NCBI GenBank assembly: GCA_020247395.1
Contig: JADCJC010000024.1
Coordinates: 17,372-81,371, forward strand
Origin: Rhodocyclaceae bacterium
Lineage (GTDB): Bacteria > Pseudomonadota > Gammaproteobacteria > Burkholderiales > Usitatibacteraceae
DNA: 64,000 bases
Reading direction: 5' to 3'
How positions within the stretch are numbered: the first letter of the stretch is position 1; every line of letters starts with the position of its first letter. Shown piece after piece: positions 63,029 to 64,000 of the stretch. Below the pieces are notes generated by a model. That model ran no database searches. It was not told the DNA's origin and worked only from the letters and a program-made list of their open reading frames with translations. A program made the position numbers and the translations under genes.

Positions 63029-63994
63029 ATGACGACACCGACGAATTCGCGCTCTGGCGCACTTGCGCCCATCGCCTTCGTTTCACAGCATGATGGCTCG
63101 CGCTGGATTGAGGTGCTTGCGCAAGCGATGCCGTATGAGCGTATCGTGGACGATAATGCGCTGTCGGATGCGGAAGCGCTTTTGGTTGAAATTGCCATCG
63201 TCGCCGATCCGTCGCCTGAGCGTATGGCTCGTTATCTCCATTTGAAGTGGATTCACAGTGTATGGGCAGGCATTGAGCGCTTGGTCCCACTGGCGGCGGC
63301 GCGACAGTTGCCGCTAGTGCGTCTGGTGGACCCGGCACTTGCTAACACCATGGCAGAGGCCGTGCTGGCGTGGACGCTCTACATCCACCGCGATATGCCG
63401 GCTTATGCGGCGCAGCAGCGCGAACGCATGTGGCGGCCACGCAACTATGTGCCCGCGGGTGAAATCACCGTCGGTATTCTTGGTCTCGGTGAGTTGGGTC
63501 GTGCCGCCGCGGCGCGGCTGGTCGCTGCCGGTTATCGCGTCACCGGCTGGAGCCATTCGGCTAAGGCGATCCGGGCTGTCGAGACATTCACCGGTGCGAC
63601 AGGGCTGCATACGGTGCTGGCCACAGCCGATATCGTTGTTGTGTTGTTGCCGCTCACTTCGGACACCCATCACGTGCTCAATGCCGAACGTATCGTCGTG
63701 ATGCGGGAAGGCGCAAGTGTGATTAATTTTGCGCGGGGTGCCGTTGTCGATACCGATGCGTTGTTGCGTGCATTGGACGCCGACAAACTGTCTCACGCGG
63801 TGCTCGATGTGTTCGAGGCAGAGCCGCTGCCGACGAACAGCGCACTTTGGAATCACCCAAAAATCACCGTGCTGCCGCATATCTCCGCACCGACCAATCG
63901 AGACAGCGCCGCAATAATCGTCGCTTCCAACGTCACGCGCTTTCGCGCCACCGGCGAATTACCGGCACTGGTGAGAGTCGAACGCGGCTATTGA
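63029..63994 (+). CDS. ghrA: glyoxylate/hydroxypyruvate reductase A-like
   Basis: A 321-residue D-2-hydroxyacid dehydrogenase. The NAD(P)-binding motif GLGELG is at 152-157 and the catalytic Arg, Glu and His are Arg236 (FARGAVV), Glu265 (VFEAEPL) and His284 (VLPHISAPT). It resembles GhrA, which reduces glyoxylate and hydroxypyruvate, in having a short catalytic domain and the SVWAGIERL stretch near residue 78-86. Glyoxylate is the product of the glycolate oxidase encoded earlier in the window, so the gene fits the C2-acid theme. It stops 6 bases before the window ends. Confidence 0.88.
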   Translation: MTTPTNSRSGALAPIAFVSQHDGSRWIEVLAQAMPYERIVDDNALSDAEALLVEIAIVADPSPERMARYLHLKWIHSVWAGIERLVPLAAARQLPLVRLVDPALANTMAEAVLAWTLYIHRDMPAYAAQQRERMWRPRNYVPAGEITVGILGLGELGRAAAARLVAAGYRVTGWSHSAKAIRAVETFTGATGLHTVLATADIVVVLLPLTSDTHHVLNAERIVVMREGASVINFARGAVVDTDALLRALDADKLSHAVLDVFEAEPLPTNSALWNHPKITVLPHISAPTNRDSAAIIVASNVTRFRATGELPALVRVERGY

Positions 63995-64000
63995 ATCTCC

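Overview
The window looks like chromosomal DNA of a betaproteobacterium, most likely of the order Burkholderiales. This rests on three Bug-type (TctC) solute receptors, a GlcDEF glycolate oxidase, an NDUFA9-like epimerase, an NAD-dependent molybdenum formate dehydrogenase of the Fds type, and moderately high GC (judged by eye, not computed). No rRNA, tRNA, CRISPR array, prophage or complete insertion sequence was seen.

Layout. Positions 1-2421 hold an SPFH/GYF protein cut by the window edge, a small membrane protein and a double zinc-ribbon membrane protein; the set recalls Bacillus YdjI/YdjG. A repeat-rich spacer follows (2422-2813). From 2814 to 6633 a tight minus-strand run, led by a Y-family DNA polymerase with a perfect LexA-type box, also holds DUF3052, SDR, LysE and PhyH-type genes. 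Then come free methionine-R-sulfoxide reductase, an oligopeptidase B-like enzyme, an EamA exporter, NTF2-like and DUF1569 proteins, formate-tetrahydrofolate ligase (fhs), DUF456 and the glcDEF operon (14071-17931). Next are an ArnT-like glycosyltransferase, an M48 protease, a zinc-free L31, an S10 carboxypeptidase, two orphan Bug receptors, a quinone oxidoreductase, cca, a GST, the NDUFA9-like protein, a soluble lytic transglycosylase and TerC.

Positions 33000-41657 form the most coherent metabolic block. It holds a complete tripartite tricarboxylate transporter (receptor, TctB, TctA), a 61-residue membrane protein, a Crp/Fnr regulator, oxalyl-CoA decarboxylase (oxc), formyl-CoA:oxalate CoA-transferase (frc) and a formyltransferase that resembles the hydrolase domain of 10-formyl-THF dehydrogenase. 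An FNR-like palindrome lies between the regulator and oxc. After this come a DUF1800/DUF1501 pair, a CHASE2-Ser/Thr kinase, DUF2889, sucCD, a 2,4-dienoyl-CoA reductase, a formate dehydrogenase made of a fused gamma-beta subunit and an alpha subunit, and tartrate dehydrogenase. The last 6 kb are patchy: a MITE-like inverted-repeat element (58098-58351), a two-gene toxin/immunity-like pair, an AbrB-PIN module whose PIN gene has an in-frame stop, then MazG-like, VOC and GhrA-like genes.

How the genes may fit together (inference). Oxalate activated by Frc and decarboxylated by Oxc gives formyl-CoA and then formate. Formate can be oxidised by the formate dehydrogenase or enter the folate pool through Fhs, and the formyltransferase-like protein could move or remove formyl groups. 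GlcDEF, GhrA and tartrate dehydrogenase handle glycolate, glyoxylate and tartrate, so much of the window deals with C1 and C2 units and small dicarboxylic acids.
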